Of a stretch of 64,000 nt of DNA, positions 41,834-50,562 are shown one piece after another; positions within the stretch are counted from its first letter, which is position 1, and each line of letters begins with the position of its first letter. The translations under genes and the position numbers were made by a program. The stretch covers positions 37,140 to 101,139 of the forward strand of contig CAIQKV010000028.1 of assembly GCA_903872505.1 (NCBI GenBank), in the 5' to 3' direction. The DNA is from an uncultured Opitutia bacterium (GTDB taxonomy: Bacteria > Verrucomicrobiota > Verrucomicrobiia > Opitutales > Opitutaceae). The notes beneath the pieces were generated by a model. That model ran no database searches and was not told the origin of the DNA. It saw only the letters and a list, made by a program, of their open reading frames with translations.

Positions 41834-42754
41834 ATGAACCGCTCCGCCCTGTTGCTCGGTTTCTGCCTCCTCGCGCCGGCGCTGTCCGCCGCCGCGCCCC
41901 GCCCGTCCGTGCTGACGGTGCGATACAACGGCGAGATGCTGCCGGTGGTCCGCGTCAGCGGCACCGAGCCGTACGTGCTGGTTGCCGGGAAGGAAAGGCT
42001 CGTCCGGTCGACCCCGGTTTACGCGGTGGAGGACGCCAAGGGATTCAGCGATGACTTCGTGCAGGCGCCCCGGGGAGCCCTGGGCGGGCCCCTCCACATG
42101 GAGATGCTCGGTGATCACGATTCCGCGTATGTTCCCTTCGGCTCACTCTCAGGCAGCACCACTTTTCAAGTGACTTTGACCGCGACCAAAACGGTCAAAC
42201 GTGGATTTGCGGCCGTGGTGTTTTATTCCACCGGCGTCTCCAGCCGCCACCCCTGCTATGTCAGCGCGCCGGAAATCCTGGTTCACGAAATACCCGCGTT
42301 GCCCGCCGGGCAGGCCGTGAAGGTCAAGTTTTCCGCCGGGGTGCTCCCCGACGCGGACGTTTATTTCATCCAGCTCTTTGACGAGACCGGACGGGAAATG
42401 CTGACCAGCGGCATCGATCACGCCTGGCAGTTCTACGCGGCGCGCAACCGCGCCCGCCTTGACGAAGCCGTGGAAAAATACCTCGAAAAATTCAAGGGCG
42501 CCAACCATGACGCCGTCCCGGCCCTCACGCCCGGTCCCATTTTCAAGCCCACCGCCGTGCTCCCGACCGGCGAGATCACCGTCGTGCTGACCGTCGAGGC
42601 GGACGGCACTGTGTCGGCAGTGGACGCGGGCATGGTGGCGGATGACAGCGCCCGGGGCAGCCTCACGGAGGCGCTGGGCGGCTGGCTCTTCCTGCCCAAG
42701 CTCAAGGCTGGCCAACCGGTGTCCACCTACGTCAAGGTGCCGCTGCAGTTCTAA
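41834..42754 (+). CDS. Secreted protein with TonB-C-like domain, copy 2
   Basis: 306 residues, paralogue of the preceding gene: the same signal peptide start (NRSALLLGFCLLAPALSAAA), common core motifs (GREMLTSG, FKGANHDAVPALTPGPIF) and a C-terminal TonB-C-like fold (VVLTVEADGTVSAVDAG, GWLFLPKLKAGQPVSTYVK). The two proteins differ strongly outside these, so the duplication is old or the copies diverged fast, while the 5' ends were kept identical, possibly by gene conversion. Function unknown. Confidence 0.75.
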   Translation: MNRSALLLGFCLLAPALSAAAPRPSVLTVRYNGEMLPVVRVSGTEPYVLVAGKERLVRSTPVYAVEDAKGFSDDFVQAPRGALGGPLHMEMLGDHDSAYVPFGSLSGSTTFQVTLTATKTVKRGFAAVVFYSTGVSSRHPCYVSAPEILVHEIPALPAGQAVKVKFSAGVLPDADVYFIQLFDETGREMLTSGIDHAWQFYAARNRARLDEAVEKYLEKFKGANHDAVPALTPGPIFKPTAVLPTGEITVVLTVEADGTVSAVDAGMVADDSARGSLTEALGGWLFLPKLKAGQPVSTYVKVPLQF

Positions 42755-42763
42755 AACCGCCCC

Positions 42764-43240
42764 ATGCCCCGAAAATCCGCCGACCAGTGGTTTGCCGAGT
42801 ACGGCGAGAGCCACCAGCACTCCGCCAACGAGCTGATCCACTGGGTTTGCGTGCCGCTGATCTTCTTCAGCGTGCTGGGCTTTGTCTGGGAGATCCCGAT
42901 TCCCACGGCGTGGGAGACCAGCCTGCCGTGGTTCAACTGGACGATCGTGGCCATCGCCGCCGCCACGCTGTTCTACGCCTGGCTGTCGCTCCCGCTGGCG
43001 GTGGGGATGCTGGCGTTCATGACCGTGTGCCAGTCCCTGCACCTGCGGCTGGAGGCGCAGGCGGCGTGGCCGGTGTGGCAGATCTGCCTCGTCATCTTCG
43101 TCCTCGCCTGGATCGGCCAGTTCATCGGCCACAAGCTCGAGGGGAAGAAGCCTTCCTTCCTGAAGGACGTGGTTTTCCTGCTCATCGGTCCGGCGTGGCT
43201 GCTGAGCTTCGTCTACAAAAAAGTCGGCCTGAAGTACTGA
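42764..43240 (+). CDS. DUF962 / Mpo1-like membrane protein
   Basis: 158 residues: ANELIHWVCVPLIFFSVLGF and the downstream helices match the DUF962 (Mpo1-like) family, whose yeast member is a dioxygenase acting on 2-hydroxy fatty acids in the membrane. The WFAEYGESHQHSANELIHWVCVP signature with its His pair (HQHSANELIH) is visible at residues 9-29. Four membrane helices. The start MPRKSADQW is the donor of the chimeric junction upstream. Function in bacteria is not established; a lipid role is inferred. Confidence 0.8.
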   Translation: MPRKSADQWFAEYGESHQHSANELIHWVCVPLIFFSVLGFVWEIPIPTAWETSLPWFNWTIVAIAAATLFYAWLSLPLAVGMLAFMTVCQSLHLRLEAQAAWPVWQICLVIFVLAWIGQFIGHKLEGKKPSFLKDVVFLLIGPAWLLSFVYKKVGLKY

Positions 43241-43262
43241 GCGGGCCGCCGCGGGGCGCGGC

Positions 43263-44648
43263 CTACTCCGGTGCCGAATAATTTTTCAGGCCGCCCAGCG
43301 CGGTGAACCGCCGGTAAACTGCCAGCCCGGTGCCGAACGCCGCGAGTCCCAGGAGGCCGCTGAGGCCGATCGTGAAATGGTAGTCGCGGCCCAGCCCGTC
43401 GAGCAGCAGGCCGAGGGCCGGCCCGAACCCGATGTTGACCAGGGCGGAGATCACGGCGGCGGACGAGGCGAACTGGGCGAACTTGAGCTTGGGAAACAGC
43501 ATCTGCCCGATGGCCGCGGCCCCGGTGAAGTAGCAGCCCGACAGCACGACATGCGCCATGAGCGCCGTGCCAAAGCTCCTCGGGCCGGTGACCAAAAAAT
43601 ACGCCACCACCATCGCCGTCCCGTAGATCGCCAGCGTGCCCAGGCCCACCCGGATGGCATGAAACCGGTCGGCCATCCAGCCAAGCGGATACGCGAGGGC
43701 GAGCGAGCAGGCGAAGGTCACGCCGATATACTTGCCATACGCGTCCATCGAGAGCCCGAAGCTTTCCGCCGCGTTGACGCTGTAGAGGTTGATCGGCACG
43801 AAGGCCAGGTTGGACAAAGCCAGCCACGCGAAGACCCAGCGGTAGTACGGCCGGGAAAAGCAATCGCGGGCGAAGGACCGCACCGCGGCCCTCAGCCCGG
43901 GCGCGGCACCCGGCGCGGCCGGCTCCACCGGCGGGTACCCGCCCTCCTTCACGCGGAAGCACATCAGCGCGATCCCGATCCCGTAGGCGGTCCCAATCCC
44001 CACGAAGAGCGGCAGGAAGTGCTCCTTCGCGCTGCCGATCAGGTAAAAGTTGAACAGCATCCCCGTCAGCAGGCTCACCGCGCGGAACAGCCCGAAGAAC
44101 CGCCCGATGATCTCGTGCGGCACCACGTCGTTGATCAGCGCGCCGAAGATCGCGTTGGCCGTGACCGTCGCCAGCTCGAACAGCGTCCAAAACAGCCCCA
44201 TGACCCCGATGATCACGAGGTTGCGCGACGCCGCGGGCCACCCGAGCGCATGGTGCAGCCAGCCGCCGATCACCGGGCTGAAGGCGAGCCCGTACATGGC
44301 CGCGGCGATGAACGGCGTGGTGACCAGCAGGTAGGGAATGCGCCGGCCCCAGCGGCCCCGGTGCCGGTCGCTGTGATAACCGACGACCGGCCCGAGCAGC
44401 ACGCCGACGGCGGCCGGCAGCGAGAGTAGGAACAGCCCGGTCAGGAAATCCGACGCCTCGAATTTCCGCAGCATGATCTGCACGACCGGCCAGACCGAGC
44501 GCTCCTTCAGCTGCCAGGCAAAGTCGCCCCACAGGAGCCAGCAGAAGAGCACGACCAGCCCGCCGGCCGTGTACGTCAGCGTGCCCACCCGCCACTGCTT
44601 GGGCGCTGCCCCCGGGGAGGCGACCACCGGAGGTTTTTCCGCGGTCAT
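43263..44648 (-). CDS. MFS transporter, sugar-type
   Basis: 461-residue 12-helix transporter of the major facilitator superfamily. N-terminal GGLVVLFCWLLWGDFAWQL, the loop 2-3 region GYHSDRHRGRWGRRIPYLL with the charged D-R-x-G-R-R-x-P motif typical of GPH/SLC45-like sugar symporters, and a central long loop. Probably imports a sugar or glycoside. It is the last gene of the minus-strand block that includes a GDSL-type hydrolase and several URO-D enzymes, which gives the locus its own uptake step. The substrate is not deducible. Confidence 0.85.
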   Translation of the reverse strand: MTAEKPPVVASPGAAPKQWRVGTLTYTAGGLVVLFCWLLWGDFAWQLKERSVWPVVQIMLRKFEASDFLTGLFLLSLPAAVGVLLGPVVGYHSDRHRGRWGRRIPYLLVTTPFIAAAMYGLAFSPVIGGWLHHALGWPAASRNLVIIGVMGLFWTLFELATVTANAIFGALINDVVPHEIIGRFFGLFRAVSLLTGMLFNFYLIGSAKEHFLPLFVGIGTAYGIGIALMCFRVKEGGYPPVEPAAPGAAPGLRAAVRSFARDCFSRPYYRWVFAWLALSNLAFVPINLYSVNAAESFGLSMDAYGKYIGVTFACSLALAYPLGWMADRFHAIRVGLGTLAIYGTAMVVAYFLVTGPRSFGTALMAHVVLSGCYFTGAAAIGQMLFPKLKFAQFASSAAVISALVNIGFGPALGLLLDGLGRDYHFTIGLSGLLGLAAFGTGLAVYRRFTALGGLKNYSAPE

Positions 44649-44661
44649 GTCAGATTCCGCC

Positions 44662-45777
44662 TCACGCGATCACGCCGATCAGGCCAAGGGCCGTCCGCGA
44701 GCCGCGGACCGCGCTGCCCGGACCCGGCAGGGTCTCGAGTTCAAACCGGTGCGGCCCGGGCGCCAGATCCTCGGTGATCAGGTGATGACGCAGCCAGCCC
44801 GCGTCGCCCGCCCACGCGGGACAGTCGCGCTGCGACACGGTCCAGGCGCCGCCGTCGAGGCGGTGGCGGAATTCGCCGGACGCCCGGCCAAAGTCGAAGG
44901 CGAGCACAAGCCCGCGGCCGGTAAACGCCACGCGCAGGCCGGCACCCGGCGCGGGAGTGACGAGCACCTGCGTGATACCCGGACAACTCGTGCCGCGTCG
45001 CAGCGACCACGGCCCGGTCAATTCGGCGGCGGTCAGCGGCAGCAAACCCACGCGTTCCCACGCGCCCGGCGTCAGCGCGGCGGGCAGGCCCGGCTGGCGC
45101 GCTTCTCCTGCCAATCCGCCTGGCGCCAGTCCCTCGGCGAGGAACGCCATCACGCTCTGCGCGTAGCAGAGGCTGCCGCGCGTCGTCGGGTGCAGGCCGT
45201 CCGGCAGCCATTCCTCCCAGCGCAGGAGCCCGCGCTGCACCTCGCGAATGGCGTGCAACCCCATCCACACCGAGCTGAGGCCGTAGTGATCCGCCAACCG
45301 CTCGAAATCGGCGATGGAAGGCGGCACCTTGCCCGCAAACATGTCCGCCTGCATGTCGGGGCCGTAGGTGTAGACCAGCACCACGTCGCAGGCGCCCGCC
45401 TGCAGCAACTGCCGCAGCAGGCCCTCACGGGCGCGGGCGCGCAGCCCCGGCTCGGTGCCAAAGTCATTCACCGCGTATTCGACAAACACCAGGTCGCAGC
45501 CGCGATCGAGGATCTCGGTCTTCACCCGGATCGCCGCGAGTTCGCTGCCGGTGGCGCCCAGCGCGGCGTTCTCGATCGCGAGCCGCACGCCGGCATAGGT
45601 GTCGCCCAGCCAAGCGGCCAGCGGCTCGGGCCAGGACACGCCGGGGGCGGTGATGGAGCCACCGAGGAAGCCCACGGTGAGCTGGCCGCGGGCCAGCGCG
45701 GCGCGGGTCCGGTCGAGCGGGCCGCGGCGGCGGACGACCGGGCCGAGATGTTCAATCGGGTTGGAGGAGGGAGGCAT
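44662..45777 (-). CDS. SGNH/GDSL hydrolase
   Basis: 371-residue SGNH-fold esterase: block I FLGGSITAPGVSWPEPL (Ser 38 region), block II with GATGSELAAIRVKTEIL, block III YAVNDFGTEPG, and block V DGLHPTTRGS (Asp and His). Some members deacetylate polysaccharides or hydrolyse carbohydrate esters. No signal peptide, so cytoplasmic. The ATG at 45777 is used instead of the one 24 bases upstream. It lies 13 bases from the MFS gene and 51 bases from a URO-D gene on the same strand, hence a putative sugar-ester module in the methyltransferase locus. Confidence 0.8.
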   Translation of the reverse strand: MPPSSNPIEHLGPVVRRRGPLDRTRAALARGQLTVGFLGGSITAPGVSWPEPLAAWLGDTYAGVRLAIENAALGATGSELAAIRVKTEILDRGCDLVFVEYAVNDFGTEPGLRARAREGLLRQLLQAGACDVVLVYTYGPDMQADMFAGKVPPSIADFERLADHYGLSSVWMGLHAIREVQRGLLRWEEWLPDGLHPTTRGSLCYAQSVMAFLAEGLAPGGLAGEARQPGLPAALTPGAWERVGLLPLTAAELTGPWSLRRGTSCPGITQVLVTPAPGAGLRVAFTGRGLVLAFDFGRASGEFRHRLDGGAWTVSQRDCPAWAGDAGWLRHHLITEDLAPGPHRFELETLPGPGSAVRGSRTALGLIGVIA

Positions 45778-45828
45778 GGGAAAGTCGTGAAGGAAAACCA
45801 AGCCGGACCGGCGGCCCAGACGCCAGCC

Positions 45829-46947
45829 TCACATCGCCATGCGCGCCCAGCCGGTGCGGGCCGGGTCGAGCGGGGGCAGGCCGAGCATCTCGCGCCCCAG
45901 GGTGACGTAGTAGCGGTAGTTCTCCAGCGGCGTGCCGTTGGGAATGCGGTGGTCGAGGCTGAAGACGCAGCCGCCGGCGCGCAGGGCCGGGGCGAGCTTG
46001 TACTCGAGCTCGCGGCGGATGGCGGCGCGGTCCTGCCGGATCACGTGCTTGTCGATGCCGCCGCGCATCGCGAGCCGCTGCCCGTAGGTCCGCCGCACCT
46101 CCACGATGTCCATGCCCGCGGCGGGTTCCATCGGGTAGATGCTGGTGAGGCCGCAGTCGAGGAGCGCGGGAATGACGGGGTTGATGTTGCCGTCGGTGTC
46201 CTGCTCGAAAATGCGCGCGCCGCGGGACGAGACCATGTCCCAAACCTTGCGGTAGTAGGGCTGGAAGTATTCGCGGACCTGCACGGGGCCGACCAGCGGT
46301 CCGGACTTCCCGGCGAAGTCCTCGTGCACCATGAGCTGGTCGATGTGGAGCTTCTCGCTGATGGGTTCGAGCACGCGCATCGTCGTGTCGGTGATCGTGG
46401 CGAGGATGTCGGCCATCAGCTCGGGCTGCTCGTAGTAGGCCAGGCAGGCGATCTCCTCCCCCATCAGGTCGCGCGGGGTGTCGAACGCGCCCGGCATGTG
46501 CGCGACCACGAGGCTGCCTTCCCCCTGGGCCCGGCGCGCGGCCTCGACCTCGTCCCAGTGGATGCGGCCCGGGTTGAACGTGAAGAAGGGCTTCACGCGC
46601 AGCCAGTCGTCCATGTCCTTCACCGGAAAATTCATCGGCAGCGGGATGGTGGCGGTCTTTTTCAGCAGCAGCATCTCGCGCCCGAGGCAGTCGCGCTCGC
46701 GGCGCAACTCGGCGGTGTCCTCGAGGACGACGGACGGCGGGCCCTGCAGGTGGGTGTAGCCGCCGCAGAACACGGTCGGGACGAAATCCCAGTCAAAGGC
46801 GGTCATGCCGATTTCCGCCTCGGAGGCGCCCTGGGCCCGCCACTCGGCGTCGAGGCCGATGAGGGGGCCGAAAAGCTCGGTGAACATCGGGCGCGGCGAG
46901 GCGCCGAAGGTCATGAGGTTGAGATACTGTTCGCGGTTCCAGCGCAT
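45829..46947 (-). CDS. URO-D-fold methyltransferase-type protein 1 (DTD type)
   Basis: 372 residues, URO-D superfamily. The HxC zinc motif of MtaA-type enzymes is replaced by DTD (FEQDTDGNINPVIPAL, about residue 248), and the C-terminal ligand region reads SLDHRIPNGTPLENY. Members of this superfamily transfer methyl groups between a substrate or thiol and a corrinoid protein, but the zinc ligands differ here, so the reaction may differ too. The start (MRWNREQYLNLMTF) lacks the usual SRERV-type opening. It sits 10 bases from the next URO-D gene (46958). Confidence 0.75.
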   Translation of the reverse strand: MRWNREQYLNLMTFGASPRPMFTELFGPLIGLDAEWRAQGASEAEIGMTAFDWDFVPTVFCGGYTHLQGPPSVVLEDTAELRRERDCLGREMLLLKKTATIPLPMNFPVKDMDDWLRVKPFFTFNPGRIHWDEVEAARRAQGEGSLVVAHMPGAFDTPRDLMGEEIACLAYYEQPELMADILATITDTTMRVLEPISEKLHIDQLMVHEDFAGKSGPLVGPVQVREYFQPYYRKVWDMVSSRGARIFEQDTDGNINPVIPALLDCGLTSIYPMEPAAGMDIVEVRRTYGQRLAMRGGIDKHVIRQDRAAIRRELEYKLAPALRAGGCVFSLDHRIPNGTPLENYRYYVTLGREMLGLPPLDPARTGWARMAM

Positions 46948-46957
46948 GATCGGGGGG

Positions 46958-48004
46958 TTAGCGGTGGCGGTTGGCCTGCAGGTAGGCGCGGTACTGCTCG
47001 AGGATGGGCGCCGGGATGTTGGCGGGGAGGTGGTTGCCCGTGGCGAGGATCACACTCCGGCAGCGGCGCGCAAGGTCAAGGGAGCGGTCGAGGGCGGCGC
47101 GCACGGTCTCCCAGCTGCCGAAGGTGAGGTCGCGGCAGTCCACGGCGCTGCCGACGAGCACGGTCGTCTGCCCGAACTTCTCCACCATCCCGCCAAATTC
47201 CATCACCGGCTCGAAGATGAGCCCGTCGGCGCCGGCCGCGACGATGTCGGCGGCAAACTCGCGGAAGTCGCCGTCGGAGCAGAACAGCACCTTCTTGCCG
47301 GCGCGCTTGAGCGGTTTCCACAGCTCGGCGTAGCGCGGGATGATGACGGAGCGATAGATCTCGGGCCGCATGAAAGCGCCCGCCGTCCACACAAAGTCGT
47401 CGTGCTGGATGATGGCCTCGGCGCTGGTCTGCGCCCAGGCATCCATGTGGAACTTGGTCCGCCGGAAAAACCCGTCGAACACCCGCTCCATCTTGTCGCG
47501 GTCGGCCGCGGCCTCGAGCAGCATGTCCCAGCCGAACGCCTGGATCGCGCCCGACACGATGGTCTTGTAGTAGCCGCCGGGGCAGAGCTGGTCCGGAAAA
47601 TCGCGGCGTTTCTCCGCGAGCCACGCCTCGTAGGCCGCGACCTGCTCCGCCATGGCGGGCAGGCCGTATTCCGCGACGGCGTCGAACGCCCACACGTCCT
47701 CCACCCACTCGAACGGGCACTGGTTCGGCTGGTGCAGGTCGCTGCCGTCGGACGCGTACTCGGCGTGGCCCATGTCGGTGCAGCGGCCGAACTTCGCCCA
47801 GTTCCCGTGCAGGCCGTCCTCCGTGGTCCAGAGAAAATCCAGGCCCCACCGGGCGTAGAGCGCGCGCGGGGCCGCCGCCGGGTCCACGCCGGGGACCGGG
47901 GCGAGCGGATCCTTGGCCTGGTGGTATTCGAGGCTGTATTCCGTGCGGGCGAAGCGCGGCACGGACTTCAGCGCGAGGGTGTCGAGGGCGAGTTGGCGGC
48001 TCAT
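46958..48004 (-). CDS. URO-D-fold methyltransferase-type protein 2 (CSD type)
   Basis: 348 residues. Family motif region FCSDGDFREFAADIV carries CSD in place of HxC, with a C-terminal region ATGNHLPANIPAPIL. This is the most unusual metal site of the set. The N-terminal half has WGLDFLWTTEDGLHGNWAKF, shared in flavour with other verrucomicrobial URO-D proteins. Ends 10 bases before gene 45829 and starts 18 bases after 48023, so it is part of one tight transcript. Confidence 0.75.
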   Translation of the reverse strand: MSRQLALDTLALKSVPRFARTEYSLEYHQAKDPLAPVPGVDPAAAPRALYARWGLDFLWTTEDGLHGNWAKFGRCTDMGHAEYASDGSDLHQPNQCPFEWVEDVWAFDAVAEYGLPAMAEQVAAYEAWLAEKRRDFPDQLCPGGYYKTIVSGAIQAFGWDMLLEAAADRDKMERVFDGFFRRTKFHMDAWAQTSAEAIIQHDDFVWTAGAFMRPEIYRSVIIPRYAELWKPLKRAGKKVLFCSDGDFREFAADIVAAGADGLIFEPVMEFGGMVEKFGQTTVLVGSAVDCRDLTFGSWETVRAALDRSLDLARRCRSVILATGNHLPANIPAPILEQYRAYLQANRHR

Positions 48005-48022
48005 GGGGTGGAATCGGCCGGG

Positions 48023-49150
48023 TTAGAACGCCTCGCCGCGGAGGAGCTGGTGCTTGCGCCGCATGTAGTGCTCGAAGTTCGCCAGCGACACGTCGGGCGG
48101 CACGAGGTGGTCCACCGAGGGAATGAACCCGCCCTCGGCGATGAGCGGCTGCATCGTGCGCAGGTGCGCGTCGATCGCGGCGAAATCCTTCGCCAGCTCG
48201 CGCTTGTCCACGCAGCCCCACAGCCGCAGGTCGCGGCCGAATTTTTTGCGGATGAGCAGCGGGTCCATGTCGGAGGCGCGTTCGAGCGGCCAGATGCCGT
48301 CCACGCCCGCCTCGAGGAAGTTCGGGATCACGAGTTCGCAGTTCCCGTCGGTGTCGATGATGACCCAGTCCACACCCTGGGACTTGAACCAGGCGATCAG
48401 CCGCTTCAGCTCCGGCTGGATGAAGTTCCGGTAAGTCTCGGGGCTGAGCAGCGGGCCGTTCTTCATGCTCAGGTCCTCGTTGATGAAGACATAGTCGGGC
48501 TTCACCCCGCGCTCGAGGAACGGCCGGGTGGTCTCGATGGTGAAGTCGGTGATGAACTCCATCATCTCGTGCATCATCGCGGGCTCGTCGTACCAGGCAT
48601 AGCTGGTGTTCTCGGTGCCCATCCACTCGCGGGCGCGCCAGTAGTAGCCGAGGATGGAGCAGTTCCGGCCGAGGATGAGCGGGTGCTGGCGCAGGCCCCA
48701 GCCGGGCAGCTGGAACTGCTCCCAGTAGGCCGGGTAGCGCACGGGGCTGGACGGGCGGAAGCGCTTTTTCAGCTCCGAGAAGTCCGCCGGCGTCTCCACC
48801 GGAAAGCTGATGAATTCGTCCATGCTCGCGCGCATGCCGTCGATGGTGCCGGTGATGAGCGCCTTGGTGGTGACGCCGTTGGCGCCCCGGATGATCTCGG
48901 TCTCGCCCTCGCGGCTGATAACCTTCACCTCGAAGGGCGGGAACATGCTCGTGTTCACGTCGAGGTACTCGCGCGGGTCCATGTCCCAGCGGGCCTCGCC
49001 GGTGAACCAGTCCCAGTGCAGGTCGTCGGCCGGCAGGCCCTCCGCGCGCCAGCGCTGCTTGGTCTGGGCCCAGACGCCAACCTCGTGATTCGGCACCCGG
49101 TCGACGGGCTGGTAGTTCATGCAGGCGTGGAAGCGTTCGCGTGGTGTCAT
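48023..49150 (-). CDS. URO-D-fold methyltransferase-type protein 3 (DTD type)
   Basis: 375 residues with the opening TPRERFHACMNYQPVDRVPNHE typical of MtaA-like proteins. The zinc-site position is IIDTDGNCELVIPN (DTD), and the C-terminal ligand region is SVDHLVPPDVSLANF. The N-terminal half has many Trp residues (YYWRAREWMGTENTSYAWYD), perhaps lining a substrate pocket. The ATG at 49150 was chosen over a longer frame that would include a REP-like element. Tight spacing to 46958. Confidence 0.8.
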   Translation of the reverse strand: MTPRERFHACMNYQPVDRVPNHEVGVWAQTKQRWRAEGLPADDLHWDWFTGEARWDMDPREYLDVNTSMFPPFEVKVISREGETEIIRGANGVTTKALITGTIDGMRASMDEFISFPVETPADFSELKKRFRPSSPVRYPAYWEQFQLPGWGLRQHPLILGRNCSILGYYWRAREWMGTENTSYAWYDEPAMMHEMMEFITDFTIETTRPFLERGVKPDYVFINEDLSMKNGPLLSPETYRNFIQPELKRLIAWFKSQGVDWVIIDTDGNCELVIPNFLEAGVDGIWPLERASDMDPLLIRKKFGRDLRLWGCVDKRELAKDFAAIDAHLRTMQPLIAEGGFIPSVDHLVPPDVSLANFEHYMRRKHQLLRGEAF

Positions 49151-49200
49151 GGGAGGTAGGAAAATGAATTTGGCCGCAGGGAAAGGAAGTCTTGCGGCGA

Positions 49201-49278
49201 TGGAGCCGCGACGCCCCCGTCGCGCCTCATCGTGATCAGCGGACCGGCACCGTCCGCGGCGAGGGCGCCGCGGCTCCA
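49201..49278. repeat. REP-like inverted repeat between two URO-D genes
   Basis: Arms 49201-49224 and 49255-49278 are 24 bases; the right arm is the exact reverse complement of the left arm of the element in GH38 at 9601. It lies in the 174-base gap between the URO-D genes at 48023 and 49325, upstream of the former. It separates or punctuates the transcript and may act as an RNA-stability or termination structure. Confidence 0.75.
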
Positions 49279-49324
49279 CGCTCCGGAGTCGTAAATGCCA
49301 ATGGCTGAATTGGAATCGCGCATG

Positions 49325-50491
49325 CTAATACGTGCAGCGCCGGGCCTCGTCGGCGAAGGCGTGCAGGAGTTCGGGCTTGGCCTCGAAGAAATGGTCCGAC
49401 GGGCTGAGGATGAACCCGCCGCCCGCGCCGGCCTCGCGGAAGCAGCGGCGGACCTCCGCGCGCGTCTCCTCGGGCGTGGCGGTGGTGAAGAAGCGGTTCT
49501 GGTCGAAGCCGCCGATGAAGCAGACCTGGTCGCCGATGCGGCGCTTCGCCTCCGCCAGGTCCAGGTCGCCGCCCATGGCGGGCGGGGTGAAGGTCTCGAG
49601 CGCGTTGGAGCCGAGCGTGACGAGCCGCTCCAGGATCGGCATCATGCCGCCGCAGGTATGGTAAACGATCCGCTGGCCGGCCGCCCGGGCGTGGGCGATG
49701 ACCTCGCGGTCGTAGGGCGCGACGAACTCGTCGAAGACCTTCGGCGAGATGACGGTCGAGGAAGCGTCTCCGCCGCCGTGTTCGAGAACATCGTAGCGCG
49801 CCCCCTTCAGCGAATCGGCGTAGCGCACCTTTCGGTCGCGCAGGATGCCGAGGAAGGCGTGGACCCACTCCGGGTCGTCGAAGGTCGCGAGGATCATCTC
49901 CTCGACGCCGTAGAGCACGCAGGCGTCCTGCCAGCAACCCGGCTGGCCGTAGAGGTCGAAGCAGTTGATGTGGCCCCGGACCAGCGACCGGTCGCCGTAG
50001 ATGTCGGCGTGCCGGTTGACGGCCGCGACGTCGCAGAGCGGCTGCGGGGCAAACTCGGCGATGAGGTCGATGTCGGACTTTTCTTTGATCAGGCGCTCGG
50101 AGAGCCACGCGGTGAACACGTTGCCCTGCAGCTCGAGGGACAGCGTCTTGCGCGGGGTGACGATCCGGTGGCGGGTCGTGGCGTATTCGCGGCCGGGCAC
50201 GTCCTCGTGCTCGAACCGCCAGGTGTCGGACTCGAGGCGGCGCGCCTCCATCGGGCCGCCGGGTCGGTGAGCCTCCTCGTAGCGCGCGCCGGAACCGGGC
50301 GCGGGCTGGTGCGCGACGAACCAGGTGATTGGGTCGAGCCCGAAGGTCGCGAAAAACTCGGCGTCGGTCTTCCCCGGCAGGTATTTGTCCAGGTAATAGC
50401 GCATCAGGTGATGCGTGGTGGCCGGCAGGTGGTCCGTGGGCTGGCGGTCGAGCGCGGCGACGAGGCGTTGCTTGGGGGACATGGGTTTCAT
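49325..50491 (-). CDS. URO-D-fold methyltransferase-type protein 4 (HTC type)
   Basis: 388 residues. SPKQRLVAALDRQPTDHLPATTH opens the fold; the canonical HxC zinc motif is intact as HTC (VYHTCGGMMPILERL, His 278 and Cys 280). The C-terminal ligand is unclear: no Cys in the expected place, but SPSDHFFEAKPE. Start uncertain among TTG 50497, ATG 50491 and ATG 50482; 50491 is taken. Divergent from 50563, 71 bases apart, so both share a promoter region. Confidence 0.8.
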   Translation of the reverse strand: MKPMSPKQRLVAALDRQPTDHLPATTHHLMRYYLDKYLPGKTDAEFFATFGLDPITWFVAHQPAPGSGARYEEAHRPGGPMEARRLESDTWRFEHEDVPGREYATTRHRIVTPRKTLSLELQGNVFTAWLSERLIKEKSDIDLIAEFAPQPLCDVAAVNRHADIYGDRSLVRGHINCFDLYGQPGCWQDACVLYGVEEMILATFDDPEWVHAFLGILRDRKVRYADSLKGARYDVLEHGGGDASSTVISPKVFDEFVAPYDREVIAHARAAGQRIVYHTCGGMMPILERLVTLGSNALETFTPPAMGGDLDLAEAKRRIGDQVCFIGGFDQNRFFTTATPEETRAEVRRCFREAGAGGGFILSPSDHFFEAKPELLHAFADEARRCTY

Positions 50492-50562
50492 GGGCAAGAA
50501 ATGCGCAGGGCCGGGGCCAGCGCAGGATTGATTTCGGCGGCGGGGCCAACCATCACGCTGGC

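Noticed and set aside
46805..49159. A 784-codon open frame on the plus strand
   Set aside because: Antisense to two URO-D genes; Arg/His/Val-rich translation without motifs.
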